The position numbers and the translations under genes are program-made. Positions 6,939-16,178 of a stretch of DNA of 64,000 nt are shown here, one piece after another. Source of the DNA: an uncultured Chryseobacterium sp. (GTDB taxonomy: Bacteria; Bacteroidota; Bacteroidia; Flavobacteriales; Weeksellaceae); contig CAJYLH010000020.1 in assembly GCA_913775525.1 (NCBI GenBank), positions 85,273 to 149,272 on the forward strand, written 5' to 3'. Every line of letters starts with the position of its first letter. Positions within the stretch are counted from its first letter, which is position 1. Below the pieces are notes generated by a model that did no database searches, had not been told where the DNA came from, and was given only the letters and a program-made list of their open reading frames with translations.

Positions 6939-8210
6939 TCACTTTTTGAATCTTTTTTTTACTCTTGTAATAGGGAACTTTTTGCTCATGTCTTCAAAAG
7001 CATTCAGGGTCTTGTCTAAATGTTCCTTCTGATGGGTAGCCATCACGCTCATCCTGATACGTGCATCCTTCATTGCTACAGCAGGATAAATAATGGAATT
7101 GGTATAAATTCCCTGATGTATCAGCTGCCTGCCGACATCGCCTGTTATGTGGGGATCACCAATTTTTACCGGGATTATAGCCGAACAGGTAGTTCCTGTA
7201 TCCAAGCCCATGCCATTCAGCTCCTTTTTGAAATAATCGATGTTCCGCCAAAGCTGTTCCCGCCAATGCGGTTCTTCATCAATAAGCTCCAAAGCCTTGA
7301 TAATACCTGTGGATGATGGTGGCGCGGTGGCAGAAAATATCTGTTGCCTGGATTGAAACCTGATAAAATTCGCGAGTGTCTTGTGAGTGATGATATAACC
7401 GCCCAAATGACCAAACGTTTTGCTGAATGTCCCACTGATAATATCTACATGGTGCAGCAATCCGGTATCTTCTATGGTTCCCCTCCCCGTCCTTCCTAAA
7501 ATACCGATACCATGCACATCGTCTATCATAAGATAAGCATTGTATTTTTTCACAAGACGGTATATTTCCTTTATCGGGGCCATATCGCCGTCCTGGGAAT
7601 ATACACCGTCTATGATCACAAGTTTGGTGCGGTACTTTTCCTGTGAAGCCTGAAGAATCATTTCCAGTGCATCCAGATCATTATGGGGAAAAGTCTTCCT
7701 GTTGGTGAGGATGCACCCCTCATATACGCTTGCATGCACAGCCATATCAATGATAGCGATATCTTCTTTCTGCAACAGGATCTGAAGTGTGGCACTATTT
7801 GCCGTATATCCCGTAGTAAATACAACAGATTCATCCCGGCTGCGGCCAAAAAAAGAGGCAATTTTTGCCTCCAGTTCGTTGTGAAATGAATAATAACCGC
7901 CTATGAGAGGGGTTGCTGCTGTACCGGTACCATATTTTTCAATTCCATCAATAGCTGCCTGCTTTACTTTCGGGTGCTGAGTAAATCCAAGATAATCGCT
8001 GGTAACGAAACTGATATAATCTTTTGGGGCTGTTTCCCCGACATTCATTACTGATCCACAGCCGGTATTGTTCTGAAGCCGGTAGTGATGCCGCCCCCTG
8101 GATTTCATGTATTCCAGAAATTCATAATAGTAATCGGCGCGCTGCATCATATCGTAGCCGGGAATATTCTCAAAGTCTTTAAACGTTGCTTTTTCAAAGT
8201 TAATGCTCAT
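6939..8210 (-). CDS. PLP-dependent alpha-oxoamine synthase (acyl-CoA/ACP:amino acid condensing family)
   Basis: Member of the fold-type I family that includes 8-amino-7-oxononanoate synthase, serine palmitoyltransferase and cysteate acyltransferase; these enzymes condense an acyl thioester with an amino acid and release CO2. Numbered from the ATG at 8210 (423 residues), the key residues are H159 that stacks on PLP (HASVYEG), DDVHG at 230-234, and the PLP lysine K264 in SGTFSKTFGHLGG. The upstream TTG at 8216 is less likely as start. No bio genes are nearby, so a lipid role (sphingolipid or sulfonolipid base) is more likely than biotin. That is an inference; the substrate cannot be read from the sequence. 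Confidence 0.8.
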   Translation of the reverse strand: MSINFEKATFKDFENIPGYDMMQRADYYYEFLEYMKSRGRHHYRLQNNTGCGSVMNVGETAPKDYISFVTSDYLGFTQHPKVKQAAIDGIEKYGTGTAATPLIGGYYSFHNELEAKIASFFGRSRDESVVFTTGYTANSATLQILLQKEDIAIIDMAVHASVYEGCILTNRKTFPHNDLDALEMILQASQEKYRTKLVIIDGVYSQDGDMAPIKEIYRLVKKYNAYLMIDDVHGIGILGRTGRGTIEDTGLLHHVDIISGTFSKTFGHLGGYIITHKTLANFIRFQSRQQIFSATAPPSSTGIIKALELIDEEPHWREQLWRNIDYFKKELNGMGLDTGTTCSAIIPVKIGDPHITGDVGRQLIHQGIYTNSIIYPAVAMKDARIRMSVMATHQKEHLDKTLNAFEDMSKKFPITRVKKRFKK

Positions 8211-8468
8211 CCTCAATTTATTTAGTGTGTATTAACAAATATACGATATGCCTACACGTTATATTTCAAATTTTAAATAGAATAGTATTATGAATGTATT
8301 ATTTTAATATTTAGTTTTGAAAACAAGATTATTTCATATTTAATAGCTATTCAATTGAAAATATACCGGATTCCTATGGAATCAGGATAAATTGTAGAGT
8401 ATACGCTATTGAAATTACATCATTCTATCGCTTTCTTGCAGCATAATGATTTTGATGGGTAAGAGCTT

Positions 8469-9224
8469 TCAGGGTAACTGGAAATATACGGCTTCAATAG
8501 AGTTTTTTACTTTGAGCTTCTCAAGAATATTCTGACGGTGACGGCTTACGGTATTGATGCTGATGGAGAGAGATGCTGCTATTTCTTTGCTGGTATGACC
8601 TTCTCCGATATATCTTAAAATTTCCATTTCCCTTGAGGTTAAAATATGGCCATAATCCAGGCTGTCTTCTGAAATAATGCTGCCTGTGCCGCTGTCAACA
8701 ATTAAAAATTCAGGTTTAAATGGCTTATCTGTACGGTTTACTTCGGTATTGTAGAGGCAAATGGCAAACCTCAGGTTATGATTAACCGGTGAATACACGT
8801 AAAACATCCTGTGCCGGATACTGATATAGTCAGAGGTATCTCCCATCATACGGATTCTTGAGGACACATAATAAGGCGGATGTTCTGTAAACCGGATGTT
8901 CTGAAGACAATTGAAAAACCGAAGCTCATGGACGTATTTTTTAATCCTGTCTTCCGGATGTATTTTGTTGATAATATCATCTTCCCAGATGGAATCTATT
9001 TCCAAAGGAAACTGCGTCAAATTCAATCCCAGCTTTTGAGAGGTCCCGGATCCGTATACAAAGCTTTTCTCCGACTGCATATCACTGAGAACCACCATAG
9101 CATTTTCAACGCGTGAATACATCACGGCCATCTGCTTATAGGTATTGATATCTAAGGAACAGCCTGCGCTCCCGGCAGGGTTGTCATTCAGCAAAGCCCT
9201 GTTCAGGGTCTCAAGGATCTCCAT
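8469..9224 (-). CDS. LuxR-type transcriptional regulator with PAS-like sensor part
   Basis: A 251-residue protein. The C-terminal 60 residues are a GerE/LuxR helix-turn-helix (LTSREMEILRYIGEGHTSKE, then IAASLSISINTVSRHRQNIL). Residues of about 30-170 form an alpha/beta region resembling a PAS-type sensor, as in other Chryseobacterium LuxR regulators. No receiver aspartate pattern was seen. It is divergent from the DUF1349 gene, sharing about 77 bases if that gene starts at 9302. The signal it senses is unknown. Confidence 0.8.
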   Translation of the reverse strand: MEILETLNRALLNDNPAGSAGCSLDINTYKQMAVMYSRVENAMVVLSDMQSEKSFVYGSGTSQKLGLNLTQFPLEIDSIWEDDIINKIHPEDRIKKYVHELRFFNCLQNIRFTEHPPYYVSSRIRMMGDTSDYISIRHRMFYVYSPVNHNLRFAICLYNTEVNRTDKPFKPEFLIVDSGTGSIISEDSLDYGHILTSREMEILRYIGEGHTSKEIAASLSISINTVSRHRQNILEKLKVKNSIEAVYFQLP

Positions 9225-9301
9225 AAAATGGTTATTTATCAGTATTGATGAAACAGTATGTGCAGCTTAATTTTGCAAAATTAATCATTTTATATACACT
9301 T

Positions 9302-9961
9302 ATGTTAAGATCAGCAATACAAAAGATGATAATTCCGGCGCTTCTATGCTCGTTTAACTCCGGCTTTGCACAGACCCTGGAAAAAATGACCTGGTTCAAT
9401 GAACCCTCAAAATGGGAAGTTAAAAACAATGCCCTCTCTATGTTTGTTACTCCGCAGAGTGATTACTGGAGGATCTCACATTATGGCTTTACCGTTGATG
9501 ATGCACCGTTTTATTATGGTACCTACGGCGGGGAGTTTGAAGCTAAGGTAAAAATAACAGGCCAGTACAAAGCCCGTTTTGACCAGATGGGACTGATGCT
9601 GAGGATTGATAAGGAAAATTACATCAAAGCAGGAGTTGAGTTTGTCGACGGAAAATACAATTTAAGCACAGTAGTCACCCATCATACCAGCGACTGGAGT
9701 GTGATTACCCTGGATAAAGCTCCGCCGGCAGTGTGGATTAAAGCAGTACGGAGGCTTGATGCTGTTGAAATCTTCTATTCCTTTGACGACAAAACGTATA
9801 TTATGATGCGTAATGCGTACCTTCAGGACAATACTCCGGTAATGACCGGCCTTATGGCAGCATGCCCGGACGGACAGGGATTCAATGCCGTATTTGAACA
9901 TTTTACAGTAAAGCACCTTCCCGATCAGCGCCGCCTGCAGTGGCTGGAGAATCACAAATAA
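9302..9961 (+). CDS. Secreted DUF1349 (concanavalin A-like) protein
   Basis: A 219-residue protein with a signal peptide (MLRSAIQKMIIPALLCSFNS, cleaved after GFA), then a jelly-roll domain of the DUF1349 family: WFNEPSKWEV, DYWRISHYGF, GEFEAKVKITGQYKARFDQM and GLMLRIDKENYIKAGVEF. Family members are lectin-like beta sandwiches; no catalytic activity is established. The ATG at 9302 is preferred over 9245 because it begins a clean signal peptide and leaves room for the divergent promoter. A CACCGG/CCGGTG hairpin follows at 9997-10012. Confidence 0.82.
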   Translation: MLRSAIQKMIIPALLCSFNSGFAQTLEKMTWFNEPSKWEVKNNALSMFVTPQSDYWRISHYGFTVDDAPFYYGTYGGEFEAKVKITGQYKARFDQMGLMLRIDKENYIKAGVEFVDGKYNLSTVVTHHTSDWSVITLDKAPPAVWIKAVRRLDAVEIFYSFDDKTYIMMRNAYLQDNTPVMTGLMAACPDGQGFNAVFEHFTVKHLPDQRRLQWLENHK

Positions 9962-10491
9962 TGCATTCGGCATGAAAAGTAAACAAAGCTGAATGACACC
10001 GGAAAACCGGTGATCATACGCCGAAGAAGAACAACAGGTTTAAATTTAAATAAGGATCTGAACAGGGAAATACTGAAAGCATATTATGGGGAACTTTGCG
10101 TTCCAGCATTATCACATTTGCATTTTTAGAATCTATCTTCGGCGGTGTCAGCTTATCTGAATTCCCATAAGACAAAGTCTTTAAGAGGGTTCATAATAAC
10201 ATTGCAAAAGTAAGGCTGTTCAGGCACACAGGAAAATAATCAATGTAGAAATAAATCCCGTTCATGTAGAAATTTTTCTACACGCAATTTCGAAGCATCC
10301 GCTGAAAAGGATTGGTAAGCTTTTCATATAAATGTACTTTATACATTAAATATTCGTCAAAAAAAAAATTCTTGATTATTCACGAAATATTTATTTATTT
10401 TCTGATAATTATATCTCAGGCATAATATTTGCAAACTAAACATAATATAAAACCAATTCAATTACTTAACTCCATCTTAACACAGAATATT
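9962..10491. other. Intergenic region with a hairpin and a TGTAGAAA operator-like palindrome
   Basis: A perfect CACCGG-AAAA-CCGGTG hairpin at 9997-10012 may end the DUF1349 transcript, though there is no T run. At 10265-10282 lies the perfect palindrome TGTAGAAA-TT-TTTCTACA. The half-site ATGTAGAAAT also occurs at 10242-10251, 22 bases upstream of the one at 10264. Apart from the gene that starts at 10492, no coding frame was recognised. Confidence 0.5.
10265..10282. promoter_or_regulatory. Palindromic operator candidate TGTAGAAA-N2-TTTCTACA
   Basis: An 8-2-8 perfect inverted repeat about 210 bases upstream of the small hypothetical gene at 10492. An additional half-site lies two helical turns away. 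No regulator can be assigned. Confidence 0.45.
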
Positions 10492-10908
10492 ATGAACGTT
10501 GCTGATTTAAAAATTAAAAATCTTGTTGAATACAAGAATGATACTTTCAGGATTACTGAGATATTTCAGAATCATGAAAAGGATTATTTTGTACGAATTG
10601 AAAATGATATTCGCAGTGTTTCGGTTCCGGCAGAAGCTATCAGACCGATCCAGATTACAGAAGAATGGCTGGAAAAATTCGGATTCCTCAGAACGTATGC
10701 ATCTGAACAGAGAATACGTTATGAAAGACCAGAACCCTTTATCAAATACGATATTGACTTAAACTCAAGGAAAATCGTTGAAGGGCTGAAGATTTATGGG
10801 AACTCTATCAAATGTAAATACATCCATGAATTTCAGAACATCTTCTCCTGCCTTTTTGGAAAAGAACCTGCTGTGATGACTTATGATATGTTACAGACAG
10901 GATCGTAA
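10492..10908 (+). CDS. Small hypothetical protein of a Bacteroidota-restricted type
   Basis: A 138-residue cytosolic protein without signal peptide or membrane segment. It begins MNVADLKIKNLVEYKNDTFR and has a central segment PIQITEEWLEKFGF. That layout resembles small Bacteroidota proteins of unknown function with a 'LRIGNLV...PIPLTEEWLLKFGF' pattern, found in chromosomes and prophages. The ATG at 10492 is chosen over the upstream non-ATG start because the family begins there. No function can be given. Confidence 0.7.
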   Translation: MNVADLKIKNLVEYKNDTFRITEIFQNHEKDYFVRIENDIRSVSVPAEAIRPIQITEEWLEKFGFLRTYASEQRIRYERPEPFIKYDIDLNSRKIVEGLKIYGNSIKCKYIHEFQNIFSCLFGKEPAVMTYDMLQTGS

Positions 10909-10928
10909 CAAGAATTATCTTAATATTG

Positions 10929-10965
10929 CAAGAAGACCCGCAGCTCAAATCTGCGGGTCTTCTTG
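10929..10965. terminator. Bidirectional terminator hairpin between convergent genes
   Basis: A perfect 15-bp stem, 10929-10943 with 10951-10965, around a seven-base loop. It sits between the converging hypothetical gene (ending 10908) and the FAD protein gene (ending 10993). T runs are short on both sides. Confidence 0.75.
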
Positions 10966-10992
10966 TTGTATGGCTCATTATAGTGAAGCATA

Positions 10993-12723
10993 CTATAACA
11001 GTACTTCACCAAAACTTCTTTGCATTGCTTTTACCACCACTCTTCCGGCGGTATCACAGAAATCCAACCCTGAATAATCCGGATTCAGACCTCCGATATA
11101 AGGTACAGCGATAATAAAGAGTCCTTCTGTAGCGTGGCCATAATAGTCAAGAGCCTGGAAATAGTCATTGATATTCAATCCTTTTACCCTCAGGTAATAG
11201 TTATCCTGATCCGTTTTAATGATATTGGTATGATCCTTCTCATAGCTTTCCTCACCCTGTTCGGCACTTTTGAAGCGCAGATATCCGGAACTGATGGTTC
11301 CGCTGTCCTTTAAACCTTCAAAAGGTACCTGATTAAATTCTATAGGCTGCTGCCCGATAGCATCTATGTACATTCTGAAATGCTCTTTTTTTTCATTCCC
11401 TTCATCATCGGTATAGTGATAAATACCCCCCTCTTCATCATGAGGGTCTACACGGCTCTTTTCATCTACATCAATAAGACTGACCCTGCCGGCATTATAA
11501 AGGGCGATCAGTTCACGATAAGAGGATTGCGGAAGGGATGCGATAATAATAGAAATAAGCGGCATTAAGGTTTTACGGAGCCTGAGCATATCTTCTGCTG
11601 AAAAATGCTTGGCAGGATAATTAACAGCATAGCTGAATGCTGAAAGGGCTTCTTTCCAGGTTATGGACTGATGCCTTCTGATAGATTTTTCCGCTTCTGC
11701 ATATTCTGCTTTGAAGAGCTCAAAACCATCCAGCCTGTCGCGGATTTCCATCATCTTTTCTACAAATTCTTCAATACTCAATGCCTTAATTTTTTCATAG
11801 AAATCAGGATCGCGTCTCTGTAGGGGTTGCTTAAAGTTGATCTCGAACACATAATCGAGATCCACAAAACCGTTATGAGACTTCTTGTATGCATAAATAT
11901 CTTCCAGAGACATGATCCAGCCTTCCGAATAAGCACTTTCTTCCGAATGGAACCTCAGTGCCGGAAGATATCCTCCCAATGAAAAGAGGCTGATGGAAAA
12001 ATTCTCACTGCCTTCATTGGTGAAATACTGAACTTCATCACCCTTAGACTCAAAATACCCGTTATGCCTGGCCAGTGTTTTTACGGCATCCACCGCCGTT
12101 AATGACGTCCCCCTTATGGCCACCGGATAATTGGTTGCACCGGAAAACTTTGAAGGAGGATAAGGAGAATCGTACCAGCCTTTGATTTTCTGCTCGTTGC
12201 GTTTGGGCCACGAATGACCGGTACAGATAATTACATTTCCTACGGGATAGTGAGCCTCATTTTCTGTGACCACTTCAAAGGTTTCTTCCTTTTCTTTTCT
12301 GATGATGTCTATTACAGGCGAGTTGGTAAAAACCTGAACATCAATCCCAAGCTTTTTAGCTCTTGAAATATACTGATTAAACTGTTCTTCCAGGTAGTTG
12401 CCTAATAAAAGCCTTGGGATTACCTGGTATTCATTAATACCGTGAGCATCATAAAAATCTTTGAATTCAGTCGCAGGATGCCTGTTGATATAGGTTACGA
12501 AATCCTCTGCGAGTTCCGGCAGTTCATTGGCAGAAACATTAGCAACATGTTCCCGTTCTGCACCATACTTTCCATAGGGCATTCCTGCACCCAGGCGGTC
12601 ATGCCTTTCAAAAATGTAAATAGATTCAGGCTTAAGTTTTTCTTCAACAATGTGTTTCATGATAAACAAAGATGCAGGTCCCCCTCCGATCAATGCTATC
12701 CTCCCAAAATATTTGTTTTTCAT
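10993..12723 (-). CDS. FAD/NAD(P)-binding protein
   Basis: A 576-residue protein with an N-terminal Rossmann fold (GRIALIGGGPASLFIMKHIV, glycines near 13-15), an acidic residue ending the second strand (YIFERHDRLGAGMPYG), and a second dinucleotide segment (NVIICTGHSWP). The layout fits the FAD-NAD(P)-binding family of uncharacterised flavoproteins. Members of this family have been linked to amine or hydroxylation chemistry, but no substrate can be inferred. It is transcribed divergently from the CinA-like gene, with about 148 bases between them. Confidence 0.8.
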   Translation of the reverse strand: MKNKYFGRIALIGGGPASLFIMKHIVEEKLKPESIYIFERHDRLGAGMPYGKYGAEREHVANVSANELPELAEDFVTYINRHPATEFKDFYDAHGINEYQVIPRLLLGNYLEEQFNQYISRAKKLGIDVQVFTNSPVIDIIRKEKEETFEVVTENEAHYPVGNVIICTGHSWPKRNEQKIKGWYDSPYPPSKFSGATNYPVAIRGTSLTAVDAVKTLARHNGYFESKGDEVQYFTNEGSENFSISLFSLGGYLPALRFHSEESAYSEGWIMSLEDIYAYKKSHNGFVDLDYVFEINFKQPLQRRDPDFYEKIKALSIEEFVEKMMEIRDRLDGFELFKAEYAEAEKSIRRHQSITWKEALSAFSYAVNYPAKHFSAEDMLRLRKTLMPLISIIIASLPQSSYRELIALYNAGRVSLIDVDEKSRVDPHDEEGGIYHYTDDEGNEKKEHFRMYIDAIGQQPIEFNQVPFEGLKDSGTISSGYLRFKSAEQGEESYEKDHTNIIKTDQDNYYLRVKGLNINDYFQALDYYGHATEGLFIIAVPYIGGLNPDYSGLDFCDTAGRVVVKAMQRSFGEVLL

Positions 12724-12858
12724 AGCGTGTTGTGGTATCTGAGGCAGTCCTTCAAAAGTTGTTCCTTTTTTATAGATTTCCAGGAAAGATGTAAATATTT
12801 AACCACAGCTTTACAATCAAAGGATAATGGCTTGTTTATTGCATCGCAAACTATAATT

Positions 12859-12870
12859 ACACACACACAC
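12859..12870. repeat. (AC)6 microsatellite next to the CinA-like start codon
   Basis: Six AC units end one base before the ATG at 12872, in the translation initiation region. Slippage here could change translation; this is speculative. Confidence 0.7.
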
Positions 12871-12871
12871 C

Positions 12872-13363
12872 ATGGAACTGAATCACCGATTGCTCAATTT
12901 CATCAATAATACTTTAACCACAGAACATGAGACTGTTGCTGTCGCTGAAAATATTACTTCAGGACTTCTACAATTCTCATTTTCTCAGATGCAGAATTCA
13001 AAGGATATCTTCAAAGGTGGTTTTACATATACCCATAACAGTATCCATGTCCCGGAAATATTTCATTCCAAGGATGGTGAGTCGGAAAACCCATCCCCTC
13101 ATAGCATAGCAGAACGAATGGCTTTAAGTATATCTAAAATATTCAGGTCAGATTGGGGGATCGGCGTACATGGAAACCTGATTTCTGACGGGCTGAAGAC
13201 TATCCATGCCCATTATTGCCTGGCCTATCGCGATGAGATTGTCCTTTCGAAAACGCTGGAACTTCATCCCAAAACGTCATCAATGAGTGCCCAGATGTAT
13301 TTTACTGAATTTATCCTGGGATGCCTGAACTGCGAACTGAAAAAGCTTTTGATTCTGAAATAA
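12872..13363 (+). CDS. CinA-family protein (C-terminal amidohydrolase-like domain only)
   Basis: A 163-residue protein matching the CinA C-terminal domain: TVAVAENITSGLLQFSFSQ is the start motif (TVAxAESxTGG in the family), then FKGGFTYTH, SIAERMALSI and a WGIGVHG strand. In full CinA/PncC this domain deamidates nicotinamide mononucleotide. Here the usual second-position Glu-Ser is Glu-Asn and the pattern is divergent, so activity is uncertain. The N-terminal MoaB-like part is absent, as in stand-alone family members. Confidence 0.75.
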   Translation: MELNHRLLNFINNTLTTEHETVAVAENITSGLLQFSFSQMQNSKDIFKGGFTYTHNSIHVPEIFHSKDGESENPSPHSIAERMALSISKIFRSDWGIGVHGNLISDGLKTIHAHYCLAYRDEIVLSKTLELHPKTSSMSAQMYFTEFILGCLNCELKKLLILK

Positions 13364-13371
13364 TACCATTA

Positions 13372-16170
13372 CTATTCTTCTCCGAATTTTTTCACCCGTA
13401 TATTTTTGTTTTTTACCCTTATTATAAAAGGATCGACACTTTTGATCTTTCCTGCCTGAATGTTGACTTCCACAGCAGTACGCTCACAATAGGTATTGGC
13501 AGGCAGTGAATTCTGATTGAGCTCTATCCTGTATACTCCCGATTCCAGAAAAGAAATAAATTCTCCGTTATCATCCGTTATTGTACGCTGTAACAGCCTG
13601 TCGTTTTTATAGATATTAAAGATGATTCCCCCTGTTTTCGGGCTGAATTCCAGAGCTGTCTTGGCATCATAATCATACTGAATACTTCCCTGCACGGTTC
13701 CATTCTGGTGCAGCGGAATATCCAGGGTATAGTTGTATTGACTCAATTCAACGTTCACTTCATCATAGTACCAACCCTGCTGAATAATCTGCTTCATCGG
13801 GTATTTTCCATAGGGAACAGCATTGTAGGACAACATTCCCTCTTTATCAGTTTTAAAAGAAATGTTATTCAGCATAATCAGATAGCCCTCTGCCGGCTTA
13901 TCACCTTCGTCATAAATATTATTATCATTATAATCAAAATAGACGAAAGCATGAATATTTCCTTTTTTACCAGCATTGAGCGTGGAAGGTTCAAGTTGAA
14001 GGCTAACCCCGGCTTCGATGGTAAAGATATTATTCCCGGTACTTCTTGAAGCGTAGTTGAACCATGATGAATTCAGGAATATTCCGTACCGTTCCCTATT
14101 GTATTTCAGATTGACGAAACCGGATGGCGATTTTCCGTACAGAAGATCATCCGTATATGAAAGGCCTGAGTTGATGATAAACTGATGGTCGAAAAATTCC
14201 TGGTTGACAAATGCTGAAATAAATAGTTTTGTATAAGAACCCGACTGGTTAAAAATTTTCGAAAAAGCATACTCCGAGAGGTAATAGCTTCCGTACTGGT
14301 ATGAAAAACTTGCATTGAGCCATTTATAATTGTAATTTCCAACCGCCTTCATCTGGTATTTCGGGCGTTGCAAATCCGGATAGTTCACCAGCCCGGCTTC
14401 AAACCCCAATCCGGCTGAATGCGTAAAGTCTGAACTGGACCAGTTAAGGTATTCCGTAAACCTCCTGGATACGAGCTGCTTTGACTCCTGATTCAAGGTA
14501 GTGTCAAAAAAATTATTATAGGTATTTGACTTTTCCTGTTGGTACTGAAAACTGACTCCAAGTCCGAAATTTCCTTTTCGGGGGAAGTTCAGCCCGGCAT
14601 CAAATCTAGTACTGTTGGATTGCAGGTTATTATTTAAGAAGTAATATCTTGGTGAAAAATCGGAGATGGTGAGGTTACCATAAACTGAATATTGCTTAAA
14701 CACTTGAGCTGAAACATTCTGCTGTATCTGAAGCACTCCTCTACGGTTCCCTGGATAATAATCTGAGCTGTAGAAATAACTACCATTAAGGTTTACCTTT
14801 TTTATTATTCCGGAATACTGGGATTCTACGGCAAGGGAGGGTTTGATCAAGCTCAGATTATGATAGGAACTCAGGCCACCGTAAATCCTTCCGTTCATCC
14901 TCCAGTCTTTATTAAAAGCATACCTGAAATCTGAGCCTGACAGATGATGATCTGCATGTTCATATGGATCATTACGAAAAACATACCCTGCAGAGATGCC
15001 TCGTTTGTCATTTTGTTCACCCACCGCACCACGTGCATAAAAGCCATACCCATATTTCAGGAAAGAATTCCTTTCTATAAGACTGAAGGCTTGGTCTACA
15101 AATCCCATTTCAAGCTTTTTATTGCGATCCGGTGTTGTGTAGCTGTATTCGGCTCCTCTTCCGAACAGAGACATTTCCATCAGCCTGCTGACATTACCTA
15201 ACGTAAAAGTACTGCCTCCGCGATGATAGGAAACGTAAGTATTATTGACAATCGGATCATTCTGATTATTGATGGTATAAATATTCCCTCTGGCAAAAAG
15301 GTAGCCCGAACGCAGATTAAAACCACCGGAACCCGCAAGCTGGTACATATTGGAAGTCTCCCCTATCCGCCTGTAGCTTGCCGTTATGGAGTTTTTTGTA
15401 TAATTGGAAAAGTCATTGTTCTGGTAGCGGTAGCGCTGGATGGAAGATACATTCTGGATGGACACGGAAGCATTTCCGAAAATTTCCTTATCCGGTTCCC
15501 TGAATGCCGCAACATTAATAATGAATTCCGGATTTTTCAGCATATTGGCAGTAGGCCTAAACCGGACCATAAATACAGTATCCTTCTCTACGTCAATACT
15601 TCCTTTCTGCTCCGTAAACAAATTGCCCTGAGCAGCATCGGGAACTTTAAAAACGACCGTTACATCCTGTTTTTTATTCCCCAGATTCGCAACCCTTGTC
15701 CGCACCACAATAGAGTCACGGTCACTATTGATGAAGATGACCGGATTTTCCGCAGTGATCCTCATGGTGGTGTTTTCAGCTACCTTATATTCTATCTGCT
15801 TCCGTTCTATTACTCTGCCCTGAAGATTCCTGAGATCAAAAGCAATATTGGAAAGCCCTGAAGCTGCAGTATTGGTCACAACGATCTTTACTGGCAGGAA
15901 TGCACTTTCTCCCGGGCCGAGATCAGCCTGTAAATCTGTGTCCATTATATTCCTGAAGCCTGTAGGTACGGAAATATGCACATCTCCCTTGAAACGACTG
16001 TTGCCCTGATTTTTCAGTACAATAGTATAATCAAGAATGCCCGATCGGTCTGAACCAGCCTCATTACGGATATCCATAGTGACCCCGGAAAGACTTTGTG
16101 CAGGTATGAATAGGCATGAAAGTAACGCAAAAAATACAATTGTTATATTCCTAAACAGATGAACAGGCAT
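13372..16170 (-). CDS. Outer-membrane usher-like beta-barrel protein of a pilus locus
   Basis: A 932-residue exported protein, last gene of the pilus locus. It has a signal peptide (about 1-26, ending PAQS). Two Ig/NEW3-like beta domains follow (about 30-240), then a long run of alternating Tyr/Phe-rich strands with Asn/Gly turns (about 240-740) typical of a large outer-membrane barrel. The C-terminus holds two periplasmic beta domains: an SdrD-B/Cna-B-like one (FVYFDYNDNNIYDEGDKPAE, about 755-830) and a carboxypeptidase-regulatory-like one (ITDDNGEFISFLESGVYRIE). Classical ushers combine a 24-strand barrel with small N- and C-terminal domains. The role as translocation pore is inferred from the chaperone and pilin genes immediately upstream. 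It is longer than classical FimD, and detectable similarity to FimD should be tested. Confidence 0.7.
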   Translation of the reverse strand: MPVHLFRNITIVFFALLSCLFIPAQSLSGVTMDIRNEAGSDRSGILDYTIVLKNQGNSRFKGDVHISVPTGFRNIMDTDLQADLGPGESAFLPVKIVVTNTAASGLSNIAFDLRNLQGRVIERKQIEYKVAENTTMRITAENPVIFINSDRDSIVVRTRVANLGNKKQDVTVVFKVPDAAQGNLFTEQKGSIDVEKDTVFMVRFRPTANMLKNPEFIINVAAFREPDKEIFGNASVSIQNVSSIQRYRYQNNDFSNYTKNSITASYRRIGETSNMYQLAGSGGFNLRSGYLFARGNIYTINNQNDPIVNNTYVSYHRGGSTFTLGNVSRLMEMSLFGRGAEYSYTTPDRNKKLEMGFVDQAFSLIERNSFLKYGYGFYARGAVGEQNDKRGISAGYVFRNDPYEHADHHLSGSDFRYAFNKDWRMNGRIYGGLSSYHNLSLIKPSLAVESQYSGIIKKVNLNGSYFYSSDYYPGNRRGVLQIQQNVSAQVFKQYSVYGNLTISDFSPRYYFLNNNLQSNSTRFDAGLNFPRKGNFGLGVSFQYQQEKSNTYNNFFDTTLNQESKQLVSRRFTEYLNWSSSDFTHSAGLGFEAGLVNYPDLQRPKYQMKAVGNYNYKWLNASFSYQYGSYYLSEYAFSKIFNQSGSYTKLFISAFVNQEFFDHQFIINSGLSYTDDLLYGKSPSGFVNLKYNRERYGIFLNSSWFNYASRSTGNNIFTIEAGVSLQLEPSTLNAGKKGNIHAFVYFDYNDNNIYDEGDKPAEGYLIMLNNISFKTDKEGMLSYNAVPYGKYPMKQIIQQGWYYDEVNVELSQYNYTLDIPLHQNGTVQGSIQYDYDAKTALEFSPKTGGIIFNIYKNDRLLQRTITDDNGEFISFLESGVYRIELNQNSLPANTYCERTAVEVNIQAGKIKSVDPFIIRVKNKNIRVKKFGEE

Positions 16171-16178
16171 TCTGGTAT

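Noticed and set aside
13708-14049. Mobile element around the pilus locus
   Set aside because: No transposase, integrase, tRNA-end duplication or flanking direct repeat was seen near 13.4-20.3 kb.
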